64,000 nt of DNA. It comes from Euglena gracilis. Its lineage: Eukaryota; Euglenida; Euglenophyceae; Euglenales. The notes under the pieces were generated by a model. That model was given only the letters and a program-made list of their open reading frames with translations. It was not told the origin of the DNA and ran no database searches. This document shows, piece after piece, positions 31,827 through 44,254 of this stretch (the first letter of the stretch is position 1; every line of letters starts with the position of its first letter). The stretch is taken from NCBI GenBank assembly GCA_039621445.1, contig CP154954.1, forward strand, positions 22,518,954 to 22,582,953, given 5' to 3'. A program made the position numbers and the translations under genes.

Positions 31827-34800
31827 CTGTGTCTGTGTGCGTGTGTGTGTGTGTGCGTGCGTGCGTCTGGGAACTCCAATGGCTGCCACAGCAACTTGGG
31901 TTGTAGCTGGAACGATTTAGGGCAGGTAAAAACAAATCCCACACATACACTTTAACTTAAAAAAAATGGTTACCTTTTGGTTACCTAAAATTGGTACCTT
32001 TGCGCAATTGCGCAAAAAAAAATCACTTGTGCAAATGCGCACACAGACCACTCGAACAACAGCAAGAACGGTCTGTTTTAGCAACTACTCAAATGGAAGA
32101 TTATCGCAATTACGCAGCAGGTGGTTCCTTTGCGTAATTGCCCCAAAAAACACACGATGCTCCTTCGCACAATTGCGCAAAGAACCACTTGTGGTATTGC
32201 AAAAGTGGTCCATTCAAATGATGGGTTTGCTGCAATTATGAGAATTCAAAGTCATACAACTATTTGAAAATTGTATCCCCCCGCGAAACTGTCACCTATC
32301 AGGCCAGCAAGCACAGAGGTAGGTGACAGGTCGGTTTTATGACAGGTCAGCGAGTACGGAGACAGGTGACATTTTCCCGGGGCCGGATCAGAGGTAAAAC
32401 GGTGAATCTTTCGCCCCCAACTGACCAAGAAACCCAAAAATGTGATTTTCCCACATTCTTTGAGGTCCATTCAATTTCCACCTTCAAAAAAAAACATATT
32501 CCACGAGACCACTGGTGTTTGAAGCCCAGTCCCAGAACGATGCGCACATCGCATTGCGCGGCTGTGCACAACTCATGAGGGGGGCACATCCCCTCACATG
32601 TGTGCACGATCTGACACCACAATCGCGCGCTTGTGCACCAGGGCGGTCTTTCAAACAATTCAAAAAAAAAACTCTGGTGTCCCACATTCGACTAAAAAAA
32701 TTAACAAGAAAAATGGAATCGATTCTGTTTCTAATTTTAGACCACGTTTGAGTCTCAGTCTGACCCTTGGTTGGGCCTGAGGGTGGTCCTTTACAAAAAA
32801 AAAACACGAAATCCTGTCCCTCATGGACCGCCCTGATATGCGCACGCTTGGTGCGTCATGTGCGCATGATCTGTCACATACAGTGTGAAGTGTCCCTCAT
32901 TGCTGCAAACAAACAAAACAATACATAAAAACCTCTGCTGTCCCACAAGAATACACAAGAAAACGGAAAATTCGAATTTTTTTCGGCAAAAAAGGTTGGC
33001 TTTGGGGGGAGGGGAGTTTTCTGGCATTAAAACCTGGCGCTAAACCAGCCAAAATACAAAAATATGGCAGCCATAAAACCAACCAAGGCCCCTCCGGGGC
33101 ATTGATTTTATCCGGGGTGGGAGTGTGTATGGTTGTACTGGGTCCCACCTTGGGGGGAAAACAGGGGTTATTGTTAGGGTTATAAGTGTACTTCCGGAGT
33201 ACTCCCATTCTTAGAAAATCAGGGAGAAGTTAGACCCCGTTTCGGACCGAGTTAGGCAGAACTTAGGTCGAGTTTGGGTGAACCCCGACAAAAATACACC
33301 CAAAGAAATCCTCCGAAAGAGGGACCTAACTTCTGACCTAACTTTTACCCAAAACAAGATAATTTTCGGTGTGCGGCTCTTAACCAACCCTATTCCTAAA
33401 ATGAAGCGGTAATCCTCCCTGAATCCGGCGAAAGCTGCCGGATCTGAAGAGTGGGGAGGTCGAAAATGCACTACCCCGTGCCTACCTACATAAACCCTCG
33501 GGGGTGCAAATTTCCTTAAAAAGGAAACCTGACCCCAAAATGAAACTCGCGTTCCTTTTTTTGCAAATGTCCAAAAAAAAGACGAAAGAGCATAAATGCA
33601 AGATCTTTAGCTGGAGCGACAACCTAAAAAAGACACTGGCAAGACTCAGGGAAAAGAAGTGAATTGACCTTTTGCGCGTGAAAGGTCGCCAAAGGAAAAT
33701 CCTCAGGATATGAACAACAGCCTCAGACTACGGGTACCACCAAGGTGCATCCGTGGATGCGTATTTGCAGCCATATGCATTGGCAAGGTGCACATGTCCA
33801 TCGCGTGAAGATGCAAGAAGAAAAGAAGGAGCAGATGGCATATGGTTGAGGATAGCGTCCCGGGGTAGGAGGGTCTGGCGCTCTGGGAGCAGTCACCAAA
33901 TACAACCAGATAAGCCTTCTTGGGAATTGGCATTTCATGTGGTTGAGGAGATGGCCAAGGAGTTGTATTACCTTTCCCAACTTCAAAAAAAGGGGGAACA
34001 GGCCAAATCCAAAAGAGAAAAATGATAATCTCAAAAAAAAACTAGAGAAGAAAAAGGAAATACATATAAACACACACATATATATACATATATCACATCT
34101 TGGAATATTTTTGTCAGGCATCACCAAAACAATGGGGAAAATCAAAAAATGAACCAAGAAAATGAGACTCTGGGATGAAATGCAGCGGCAATGAACTCTA
34201 TGGCCCCCCAGAGGGGGAGGGCATATAATTCATCCAGGTTTTTTGGGTCCGATTAGCCTGGGAAACCAGCCGCTTGCGGGCATCTTTCGGCGGCATTGGG
34301 GAGAATGTGGCGTTATGAATGGGAATAGGGTTAGGGTTGTGATCAGCGTGCCGAAAACCAACCCACTTTAGGACAAAAGTTAGGCCGGAAATTAGGTCCA
34401 AATTAGGTCTCCATTTAAAAAGACTTTTCGGAACACGCTTTCCCTAAAAATTGCCCAAACTCGGTCAAAATTCAGGCTAACTTGGTCCGGAACACGCCCA
34501 ATTTGTTCCTAATTTCCTGGAAACGGGGTCCAGCCTATCCCATTCAATAACCCAACTTTCCTGGAAAATGGGACCCAGGATGAACTAAACAGACTCCCCC
34601 TCCTGGACGGGCCCATTTGGGGGGGTATGTAGCTCATTGCTGCCGAAAATGAACCAAACAAAAATAAGGCGTGGTGGAGAGGGAGCAATTCCTTCGAAAT
34701 TTGAACAATCACCTCCAAACAACATGAGTTTTGCTTAAACATGAGTTTTGCTTACTGCACTTTATTTTCTCTCAAATCTTTTGTTTTCCCGTCTGCACAG

Positions 34801-36182
34801 AGTTTGAGCAATTTTCCAACGCTTTGTCCAATTTTTTTGATGTTATTTTCTATCTACACGCTGGCAGATAAATTCCGAATCTTCGCTGAAACTTTTGGGG
34901 GGAGGTGTCAGCTTCCGCAACAGACAGGAAATATCGCTTCTTCAACCTACATCCCTGCTGAAGTCCAACTGCCCCTCTGGAGTACTACACATGACAATGG
35001 AGATGTCAGCTATTCCCCCCCTTTTACTTGCTCGAAATTTTTGGCTGGTGTTGTTGTTGTTTTTTGACATTTCTCATTCATTGGCCAGAGTCTCCAGTTC
35101 AGGCTTCATTTATTACAACCCCTGCCAGGTGCCTGCTAACCAAGCCAATTTTCCCTTGAAAATGGGCATTTTCGTACCCCTAGCGCCAAAGGTGCCAGGA
35201 GTCGTAACACCACCCACCCAAAACCACAACCCCCCGGGGGTGGAAAATGCCCAACCCCCCTGCCTGCCCATAACCCCCCTGTGTGCCTGTGGCTGTTTGT
35301 TTGGTGCCTTTTATCCCTTCTTCTGGCCTGGCGCTGTTTTTTGCCTCTAGCCCTTTTTGTCTGGTACGTGGAGGTGGGTTTACCTCCAACAATGGTGATG
35401 GAGTTCCCGTCCATGGAGAATGATGGAGTTCCTGTCCATGTAAACATCATCCATCACCACACATCCTTGCCCAAAGCTGGGAAACAACTTCCGGAGAGGC
35501 TTGCCAATGAAAAACACAGCGAGGGCAACGTGGTGACATTTGGGCGAGGCCATTGCTAGGGCGCAGGGGGGTATCACTGCTCGCCCGATTCTTGAGGGGC
35601 ACCGTTCTGCAACTGTTGCGGGCACATTGCGGGGGAGAGGTGGACAGGCTGGGACCACGAAATTGCTTTAACAACGGAGGGGAGGGTTCGACAAGACGGA
35701 AGTTCGGAAGACAGAAACAGTTGTTGTTTGTTGAAATCAACCCCCTCCAAAATAGAATAAAAAATTTGGCCATTTTCTGGAAGCTTTTTTCGGCTTCCTC
35801 ATCTGCTTCAAATGGCTAAAAATCTTGGGCAACTTACGCCGGCTAAGCCAAATGCAAATGCATCTTTGAGGGATTGGTGGTATGGAAGCCAGTTTCAAGC
35901 AATTGTGTGGCGAGATACCGGCACAGGTGAATGGGAAGTCAGCCTACAGGAGGAGGGGGGCATGGGAGCCCACTCCGTGACAAAGAGCCATCCTCAGAAG
36001 TACATTTCAAAACCATCGAAAATGAAAAACCTGACCCCCCCTGGCACTGAGCCCGGGTCATTTTTTTTCCCACTGACCCAGGGAGAGGGGTCCAAAAACA
36101 AGCCAGTCAGTTTTTTTGGGGGGGAAACCACTCGATCACTGTCCCCTATGGGGTCGGCCACCCTGGGATCGTACGTTTTTTA
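31171..36182. other. No recognisable gene
   Basis: Holds the GT microsatellite, a cluster of GCGCAATTGCGC-like words (31.99-32.24 kb), GTGCGCA words (32.54-32.87 kb) and two TTAGG-rich segments (33.17-33.42 and 34.30-34.53 kb). Confidence 0.4.
31777..31865. repeat. (GT)n microsatellite with GC interruptions
   Basis: GT dinucleotides with occasional GCGT and CTGT units. Confidence 0.95.
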
Positions 36183-36315
36183 AACCATCCCGGGGGTTCC
36201 AGCTCAGAGGCTGGAAAATTTGGGCTGGCTGGAAAAAGGCTGCTGGCTGACCCCCCCCCTCAAGGGGTCCCTGACCTGAGGTCGAACCGGGTGCCAAAAA
36301 AATATCGAAAGCGCA
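36183..36315. repeat. GGCTGGCTGGAAAAAGGCTG family, copy 1
   Basis: Shares AGCTCAGAGGCTGGAAAATT, GGCTGGCTGGAAAAAGGCTG and GGTCGAAC with 38028-38170; a shorter third copy is at 38300-38360. Confidence 0.6.
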
Positions 36316-36552
36316 AAAATTCCAAAAAACTGCCAATTATGCAAATAATGCATTTTTCGACGTCGATTCTGCTCTTGTTTGTGTATCAATGGCCTGGAGG
36401 CGATGTCCGACTCCCGAAGAATTCGCAATCCAGTGCGTTCAGATCACGCATCATTATTTGGGAAGCCCTCTTCAGGCCATCGAAACATTTTAGGCAGCAT
36501 AAATAGCACTTAAATTGTGTGTTGCCTTGCGCAGCTTTCTGTCATCCCACAG

Positions 36553-36851
36553 TGCGCAGCGCACTCGCAGAGGCACTTGCCAGATGGCTCTGCGGGGAGT
36601 CAGGCACGAGGGCGACAGGCGCTTGGGCCGCTGTGCGCCGCCGTGCCAGTGAGGGGCTGCCCTCTCAAGACACTGGAAGGGGGACCCGACTAATCGTACA
36701 TGACACAATCACACAGAAAAAAAGGGAGGGCTCGGAGGAGGTCGAGGATGGGCTCTGTGAACGGGGCGTCCGCTTTGCACAGCATCCGTGGTTGGAAGAC
36801 CATCAAGATAAGTATTCAACAGACTTCCATTTTTCCCCGGGGGAAAGTTGA
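36553..36851 (+). CDS. Possible plus-strand exon, unknown product
   Basis: After a good acceptor (ctgtcatcccacag) the plus strand is open for about 98 codons to a TGA at 36849-36851. It starts RSALAEALARWLCGESGTRA, an amphipathic helix, and later reads EDGLCERGVRFAQHPWLEDH. G/C third positions are moderate in the first half only, and a second plus frame is open over the second half (GSVNGASALHSIRGWKTIK). One or two small exons may be present. No family recognised and strand not secure. Confidence 0.3.
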
Positions 36852-38027
36852 GGCGGGGGTTTGGTTTAAAGGCCAAACAGAACTTTTGCTGTCAGGCAGC
36901 CTTAAGGGCCTTATGACCGAAAACAAAAACAAAACAAAAGAAAAAGAAAATAGGCCCCTGGCCCTGTGTCCTGTCGCGTAACTTCATCATCCACATGACA
37001 GCGGTTGGTGCTCATCTGTAATCAGGGGGGGTTTCTTATCCGTAATAAATTGCAACACCATCTTTATTGATTGGCCAAGCATGCAGAACGGTTGAAATAC
37101 AATTGGGGGAAACAAATTAATTGCAATGTAACCTCTGAAGCATCCGATCAAAGCGTTGGACATAGACCACCCCTGACCACCGGTCCACAGCCCCCCCCAT
37201 CCCCCCGTAGTGCCTAACCCCCAGGGGGTTTTGTGGGGGTTGGCGGGGAAATATATTTGGGGGAGGATGGGGACCCCCCGGTGCGGTTCACTGGGGGGGG
37301 GGTCGTTGGACACAGGGGGGTGTTTGGCCATTAGTTTCCTGGAGGGGGGGGGTATTTAGAGGCCAATCTGTCAGGGTTTATGGGTAACGAAGCCACTCAC
37401 CGAAAAATAATAACCCCAGACGATTGTTTGAACATTCGAAGCTGGGGGTGCAGGGGGAGTTTTATTATTTGGGGGTTATTAAATAGGGGGGAAAATCAAA
37501 GGCCCAGATTTGGCCAAAACACGCTCCACCAGTCCCCGCAGCCCCTTTTTTGGCATTTTTGGATTTTATTTGCACAACATACGGCATCTTTGAACGATTT
37601 TCATCGGTTTTGGTTCTCTTTGCCATTTAATTGGTGGATTTTCCTCTTTCTGTCCTTTGCCTTTACCTTAATGTTGGGGGGGTAGCATTATCTGGGCAAA
37701 CCATTTGTCCGAAGTCGGTCACCGGGGGGGGGGGGGTAGTATTTGGGGAGTTTTACTTGGGGAGGGAGGGGGCCTCAACTCAATTCGCCCAACAAAATTA
37801 AGGTTCAAAAAAACATCAAAAACATGGAGCAAAGAACGATCAAAACACATACTCACTGGATTGAGGAAAAACAAACCCCATGCTCAGGTGACCTTCAACA
37901 AAACATGCAAGCCGCACTTCCCAGAGTGTTGCAGGAGGTCGCCATGCAGTCCGCAGATTACGGACTGGGGACCCGACGGAGAGACGCACACCCAACCAGG
38001 CTGCCAGGGCGTCGCTTGGTGACCCCC

Positions 38028-38170
38028 CCCCCAGGGGTCAAGCTCAGAGGCTGGAAAATTGGGCTGGCTGGAAAAAGGCTGTTGGCTGCCCCCACCCCCA
38101 GGGGTCCCGGGCTGGAGCCCAACCCGGGGTCGAACGGGATGCCAAAAAAATCGAAAATCCAAAAATGCCC
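38028..38170. repeat. GGCTGGCTGGAAAAAGGCTG family, copy 2
   Basis: Same block order as the copy at 36.2 kb, and followed like it by GATGCCAAAAAAATCGAAAA and a run of ccaaaa words. Confidence 0.6.
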
Positions 38171-39033
38171 AAAACACTGCCAAATATGCAAAAAAAAGCT
38201 CCTTTGACCAAATTTGCCCGGCCCATTCTTGGCCCATTTTTGCGCCGCCAAAATCCGAAAATCCGTCACCGTCCAATTAAAAACTCATCGATGGGGGGGG
38301 GAGGGTGTGGGGCTGGAAAAGGCTGCTGGCTGGCTGGATGCCCCCCGGGGATGGGTCAAGTTCGGCTTAAGAGACACACAGAAGCGTTGCAAGGAAACAA
38401 ACACCAGCAATGAGCGCAAAGAATGTCCGACACTGTGGGCCGACCTGTTCTCTGACTGCCCCACAGCGCCCAAATTCCCTCCAAAGCCAAATTCTTCACT
38501 CGAAAGTGGCTTGGTTGGACCATGCCACTTTCAAAAAAAAAAAAAGGAACCAGCACTTCCGACCCCAGGCTTCCGAGGAATCGACCCCTCCGCCGAAAAG
38601 GATCACAATCAATGACCCTGCGGGCCCAATGGTTGCAACTTTCCTGGGTTTCGGCTCCAAAACAGTTTTTCTGGGTCCAGGAGGCCAAAAAAACATGGTT
38701 TTAGGCAAACATTTTTCGATTTTTTTTCCGACTTTTTTTAACTTAAAAATGGCCGAAAACGGCTGAGTCAAAACAGGCCAAAACTGTACAATATGGCCAA
38801 AATTGGCCGAAAAATGGCCGTAACTCAGGCTAGGCGGGGAGTTGCAGGGAAATCAAAACAATGTTATCTTCAATTTAGGTTTCCAGACATTTCCTTTAAT
38901 TCCCATCGTTTTTCAGAAATTTCAGAAAACGACCAGGTCGGAAGCCTGCCACGCTGTTTTGGGCCGTAAATTGGCCATATTTCGGGCGAGGTGGGGAGTT
39001 GCGGGAAGTCAAAATACGGTTAGATTGGGCATT

Positions 39034-39190
39034 TTGAGCACTTCAATTTAATTCTCCGGACATTTTCTTTGATTTTGCTTCATTTTGGTGATATTTTTAA
39101 AACATCATCATGGGGCATTCCAAGGGCTTCAATTTGCTCTTTGGACATTTTCTTTGATTTTGCTTCATTGCGGAGATATTTTGGAAAACC
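39034..39190. repeat. Two tandem units of about 80 bp
   Basis: Both units contain CTTCAATTT, then GGACATTTTCTTTGATTTTG, then CTTCATT..GG(T/A)GATATTTT. No coding. Confidence 0.7.
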
Positions 39191-39700
39191 CTATTTTTTT
39201 GCCCAAAAAAAACGGCCCAAAAACACCCCAAAATGGGCCACAAAAGCGCGCCAGAACACAGGTCAGGCGGGTCGACAGCCAAAATGGCGAACGGGGGGTG
39301 ATGCCTTTAGGGGTGCATTTGGTCTGTGAGACACTTCCGGAGATAATGCACGTTTTGCACGAGGTGATTTGAAAAAACTCGAAGTCCAGTTGCTCGCGAC
39401 TGAAAAAAAGATTCCGGGAACCGGGCCGGGGTCATGGTGATAATCCGACGGTTCCCCAGGTGGCCCCGACCCAGGGAGGAGGGAGGGGGAGGTTCACTCT
39501 TACTCATAAAGGGATAAGAGCTCAACAACCCCCGACTGATAACCCCCCCCGTCGGGCGGACCAACCAAACCTTGACTTATAAGCCCCCCAGGGAAAGAAA
39601 AAATGAAAAGCCGCCGGGGACGATTTTTTCGGCCGCAAACCACCCAAAAAACTGATTTGGCGATTTTTTAAATGATCGTTTTTCGACCCCCCCCCCGCCC

Positions 39701-40295
39701 CAGGGCAGAACGGGATGGCCTAGTGGGGGGGGGGGTCGACCTCCCCCATCCACCACAGCATTTTCACCGATTTCGGGAAAACGGGGATTTTGGCCAGAAA
39801 TTTTTTTGAAATTTTTTTTGAAAAATGAACCCAAAACACATGATTGATTATTTGATGGAAAAACACATTTTTTCACAAAAAATCTCAAAAATTTCAGGGT
39901 TAAAAATTGGTGCTTTTCAGGGGGGGGAACGAAGGTCAAAAAAAGTGGAAGAATTTTGGCACAGTCAAATTTTATTGACATTTTTTATCGTTGAAATTTT
40001 GTGGACTTTCAATGGGATTTTTTGCTTGAAAACCTCCCAAAATCAAAATTTTGAGAAAATGAATTTTTGGAAGGTGTGAAAAAATGGGGTTTTGGGTGGT
40101 TTTTGGGGGGACCCCCTATCCTATATGGGTCCCAAAATGGGTCAAAAAAAAACACCCAGAGCCGAAGGCCGGAAACATTTTTTCGGGTCCAAAAATTGGT
40201 GCTCCCGGAAATACGGGAAGAGGTCCCACCATGCAGGGGGTGGGGGGGGTCGACCCCCCTACCCACCACCCTGGCTGTTCGGCGGTTCTGCCCTG
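39701..40295. mobile_element. hAT-like element, CAGGGCAGAACGG family, long copy
   Basis: Begins CAGGGCAGAACGGGATGGCC and ends GGCGGTTCTGCCCTG; flanks CCCCGCCC and CCCTGCCC match at 7 of 8 positions. Subterminal GGTCGACC with C tracts, and CACCACAGCATTTTCAC, are shared with the short copy at 58101-58312. The interior encodes nothing recognisable. Confidence 0.7.
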
Positions 40296-40741
40296 CCCTG
40301 CCCTGCCCTCCCCCCCCCAGACCACTCCTTAGTGTGTATCCAAGATACACAAGTATACACAAATTTTCTTTTGCCGATACACAGGGGAACACAAAAAAAT
40401 TTTTTGGTGAACACAGGATACACAAAAATTTTTGTGGATACACAAATCCAATTTCGGAATACACAAAAAATATGGGTCGATGTGTTGACACCATTGCTAC
40501 AAAATTCTGCGGACATTGGCCCCGGCGCAACCCGAAGCGTGGCAGGGAATCTCAACCTGTGCTGTGGTTGGGGGTGGGACGCTACTCCCTCGTGCGGCGT
40601 TTGCAGAGCCCCGGATGCAATTGCCACACCCATACCCCGGATCACCTGTTTTTTGATTTGTTTTTTGATTTGTTTTGTTTGTTTTTTTATTTGTTTTTTC
40701 AAAACAGGTGCAAAAATCGACGAAATGGACAAAAGGAAAAA

Positions 40742-41488
40742 TCAACACATGCTAGAGGCAGGCTCGCCGAATTGCCTCTTGGCATCATTTTGCAGCTCCA
40801 ACAGAGGTCGGAGTTTTGTGTAGGCAAGACCGTTCCTGGCCATGCACAAAACAGTGCGGAGCATCACCTTCACTTTCGGAATCACAGAATTTGGCAATGA
40901 GATGATCGCATGGGACATGGGCACGTTTGATCGATTGGATAGACCTTGTGCAGCAATGTGGTATGCTCCGTCCTCGTGTGAACATTTGGGAACGAATGCA
41001 CTTTCGTTGGGAGAGCCAAAGCATTTTTCGTTTTGCCAATGCCAATCACCTTGGGGTGTTGTCGAAAAGCATGGCACGTAGCACACCACGTTCCAATCGC
41101 TGGGTCAAAACAAAGCCACTTTCGATTGTTTTTCTAACTGGATTGAAACCTCTTCTCCCTTTTCTCTCTTACGCCCAGGCAATTTGATTTTCTTGTTCGG
41201 TGGGGGGTTCAAAGAACTGGATGAATCTCCAGGGAGCGACTGGGAGCTGCCGCTTGAAGAGTCCTCCGTCTCCGCCCGCTCCCGAGAGGAAGTGAAAGAA
41301 GACAAGCACATTTGCTTCATGTGTACAAGAATCGCACATGCTTCTCCGCAGCATGTGCGGAGAAGCATGTGGAGAAGATGCAGAGGGAGGACAATTACAA
41401 ATAACACAGAAAAATGGGGATACACAGGAATACACAATTTTTTTGGCAATGTACAGGGGAACACAAAAATTTTTAAGATGATCCACAA
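40742..41488 (-). pseudogene. Degenerate hAT-transposase-like fragment
   Basis: Two adjoining minus-strand frames. The upstream one (from 41488) contains a Ser-rich basic linker (SSGSSQSLPGDSSSSLNPPP, then NKKIKLPGRK). The downstream one (to 40742) contains VMLRTVLCMARNGLAYTKLR, then PLLELQ. The pattern LRTVxxxAxxxLxYxxxxxLxELQ is the motif that follows the zinc-finger region in the hAT-derived transposases related to ZNF862-type proteins (LFRTAYYLAK...F..L.ELQ). A Cys/His stretch (FVPKCSHEDGAYHIAA) upstream could be a decayed zinc finger. The frames are out of register and no catalytic or dimerisation region follows, so this is a remnant. Short direct repeats with GGGGAACACAAAAA flank it at about 40382 and 41457. 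Confidence 0.4.
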
Positions 41489-41489
41489 G

Positions 41490-41776
41490 CAGGGGTTTTT
41501 TTAAGACCGGGGGGGGGGGTCCCCCCCACCCACCCCCCCCCCTGGGGGGGGCCCCCCGGGGGGGGGGGGGGGAGGGGGGTCCGGGGGACCCACAAAAAAA
41601 TGGCCGAAAAATCGCGAAAAGTGCTAAAAATAGAATTTTTTCGGCGCCTGCGGCGCCGAAAAGTATATCCCACCCCCCTCCGGGGGGTACCCCCCCCCGG
41701 GGGGGGGGGGGGGGTCCGGCGGACCACCCCCCCCACCCCCCCCCCCCCCGGGGGTCCAAACTTAAAAAAATCCCTG
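41490..41776. mobile_element. hAT-like MITE, TTTTAAGACC family
   Basis: Begins CAGGGGTTTTTTTAAGACCG, ends CTTAAAAAAATCCCTG, with flanks TCCACAAG and ACCACAAG (7 of 8). Core has TTTTCGGCGCCTGCGGCGCC. Inserted at the upstream edge of the hAT-like remnant at 40.7-41.5 kb. Confidence 0.75.
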
Positions 41777-41999
41777 ACCACAAGGGAATTATACATAATT
41801 TTTTTTTTGCCGATATGCCCCAAGGAGTGGTCTGCCCCCCCCCCCATTTTTGGCCCAAAACCCATGACCCGGAAACCCTGTTTTTGAGCGGAAAATGAGC
41901 GTTTTCCCACCCTCCCCTCAGCCCCCCGTTTTTGGCCAGAAACCCATGCATTTTGGGTCATTTCCGGGTCAAAAAAGTCGAAAAATCGGGAAAAAAATG

Positions 42000-43111
42000 C
42001 CGCACCGCCGGGCCGCTGACGACCTCAAACATCTGCCACACGCCTCAAATATCTGCTGCAGCATGACACCCTCACACATGTGAAGAGCTCAGCACAAAAT
42101 ACTGGCCTGATAAATGGGGGGGGTTGAGCAAATATCCCCCTCCTCAAATATGCCAACTTCATTAATTTCTAAAATTCGTCTCACATTTTGCTGACATTCG
42201 GGTACACCGTTGGTGTTGATGGAACCTTCAATGGGCAAATAGCCTTCGGGGATTTCGGGGATGCTTCCATTTCAGGAAAGGCGAGAGGGTGGTGGTGCCT
42301 TCTGCTCCAGGCGACTACAATCCCTGGGGCCAGCTTGATAATAGCCATTTCGCACCCCTCCCATGCGGAGAATGGATGGTGGATGGGCTGGAAAAGTTTC
42401 TGCAGGGGAAAGGATGGACTGTGGAGCCAATGACAAAATGCGAATGGGAAGAGGATTTAGTCAAAACCGTTCAAAAGAATGGGGGAAAGAAAACATAGCA
42501 TTAAATTTGCAAACAATCTGGCGCATTCTAGACAGGTGGGGGGGAGGAGGCTAAAATAGACCAAAATGCAGTCCCGAGCCAGTACATGGAAAGCCATCGT
42601 AGATCGGGAAGGGCGGCGAATGGGAGGAAGGGGGTTCAGGCGACAATGTGGAGGCCTTCGGAAAGTCCCTTGGGTTGAATCTTAACTGGGAAGTCCTGCA
42701 GCCCTGAGACCCAATGTAAACACGACGTGCTTCAAAGCATGAGGGGGGGGTGGGAAGGGAATGACAAATGCTCATGGAACACACTGTTGCAATGTTGCTA
42801 CTTCATATGTACAATCTTAGGAAGAACTGACTTGATACCAGGTTTTAAGCCCCCGGGGCCCAAGTCGACGCAGGAAACCCCCAAAACCCAAAAGAGGCCA
42901 TTTGAAAGCATTTCTCAAATACCTGGACCCCCTGGCTCGGGGAGCCCCCTCAGACCCTCAGGGATCTTTCAAGTTCAGGGGAAGCCTGCTTCACGTTGAT
43001 TAAAATGGACATGTCTAATCACACTGACCTCCCAGAACAAAAATACATTTATTGTCAAAGTCCCAGTGAAGTTCAGTGAAATTAGAGCCAATGTTGGTTC
43101 ACCATGTGCGC
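42000..43111. other. No recognisable gene
   Basis: Lower density of G/C tracts. Short frames only, none with motifs or clear splice sites. Confidence 0.4.
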
Positions 43112-43240
43112 TCGGAACCTCTATTTGCACCATAGGACCCGTCGGATTGGTCTAGATAATTATGCTCCCCCAGCACCCTCGGAGAATAACGCTCCGGCCC
43201 AGTCCAATAAAGCCCTATGGTGCAAATGAAGGCTCAGGAC
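43112..43240. repeat. Short foldback
   Basis: TTTGCACCATAGG on the left and CCTATGGTGCAAA on the right, with further pairing outward (GGAACCTC / GAAGGCTC). About 130 bp in all. Confidence 0.55.
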
Positions 43241-43570
43241 ACACATCATAAACCAGCATTGGCCTCTGATGTCAATAAATTGAATTCTCTCTTTGAATAA
43301 GGGGCTTAAATTATTATTTTTTGGTGCATGTGAAATCCTGTCTGAGACTGTGTATGCACATACCTGTGCATATCTTTGCCTATATGTGCCTGTGTTTAGC
43401 CTTCATCGACATAATTGCAAAAGACAAACAAACGACAAGGAATCTCCAGCTGTGGCAAATCCAAATGAAATACAAGGGAAGACCGGCGACTGTGGGACTG
43501 GGATATTCACTGAAGGTGTTTGTCAATATGGTATTTAATAAATGGCCATCTATGGCAGGCGTACCTTTCA

Positions 43571-43971
43571 ATACCCCCCAGAGGGGGTATTAAAGTAGAC
43601 CCTTGGTCTTGCACCGCACAACTGGGGTTAGCGAAGGCGTAGGGTAGAGTCAGGACCGGCCGGACTCTGTGAAGCGCATCCTTCCGACTTGGCCAGCCTC
43701 GCGATTCCCAAAGGCAGGATGAGCAGGGGGAAAGAAAGATAAAGGGCACCGAACGGACGGCCCGCACAAGGGACGGGCCCCCCCTGCCGTTTGGGGTGAC
43801 TCTAAAAGGGTATGTTACGGTTCGTGCTCTGTGGTCGGGCAGAAGGGAGACTGTGCGACAGGGGTGCGGCCGAACCCGTTGGCCGGTCCCAACCCCAACC
43901 CTACGCCCTTCACTGGACCCAGTTGTTTACTCCGTCTAGACCAAGGGTCCACTTTGAACCCCCGGGGGAGA
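43571..43971. repeat. Foldback element, AAGTAGACCCTTGGTCT ends
   Basis: Left AAAGTAGACCCTTGGTCT and right AGACCAAGGGTCCACTTT are inverted, flanked outward by short C/G-tract hairpins (CCCCCCAGAGGGGG, CCCCCGGGGG) and inward by AACTGGG / CCCAGTT. The 300-bp interior has no recognisable coding. Confidence 0.6.
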
Positions 43972-44025
43972 TTTAACAAATACAGTTGCCACATACACAT
44001 TCAAATGATGTGTGTGTATACACTA

Positions 44026-44254
44026 ACCCCCCCCTAATAGAAATACGGGTGCGCTTATAGCGGACCGCCGCCTCCGGGGGCAGGGGGTGCGCTTCTATTT
44101 GGACCCTAGCTGCACGATTTTTGTTAATTTCCTTTATAAATCCCATCAAAATGGGGGGTGCGCTTGTAGCGGACCGCCGCTTTCGGCGGCGGGGGTAGCG
44201 CTTTTATTTGGACCCTGCGCTTGTAGCGGCCCCGCACTTCTATTAGGGGGGGGG
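44026..44254. mobile_element. TA-flanked C-tract MITE with GTGCGCTTNTAGCGG repeats
   Basis: TA at 44024-44025 and 44255-44256 borders ACCCCCCCCTAATAGAA and its complement. Inside, the unit GGTGCGCTT(A/G)TAGCGGACCG appears twice, and a GCGCTTGTAGCGG variant once more. Confidence 0.65.

Noticed and set aside
40350-41480. LTR retrotransposon
   Set aside because: The direct repeats are only about 60 bp and imperfect, and no reverse transcriptase or integrase motif lies between them.
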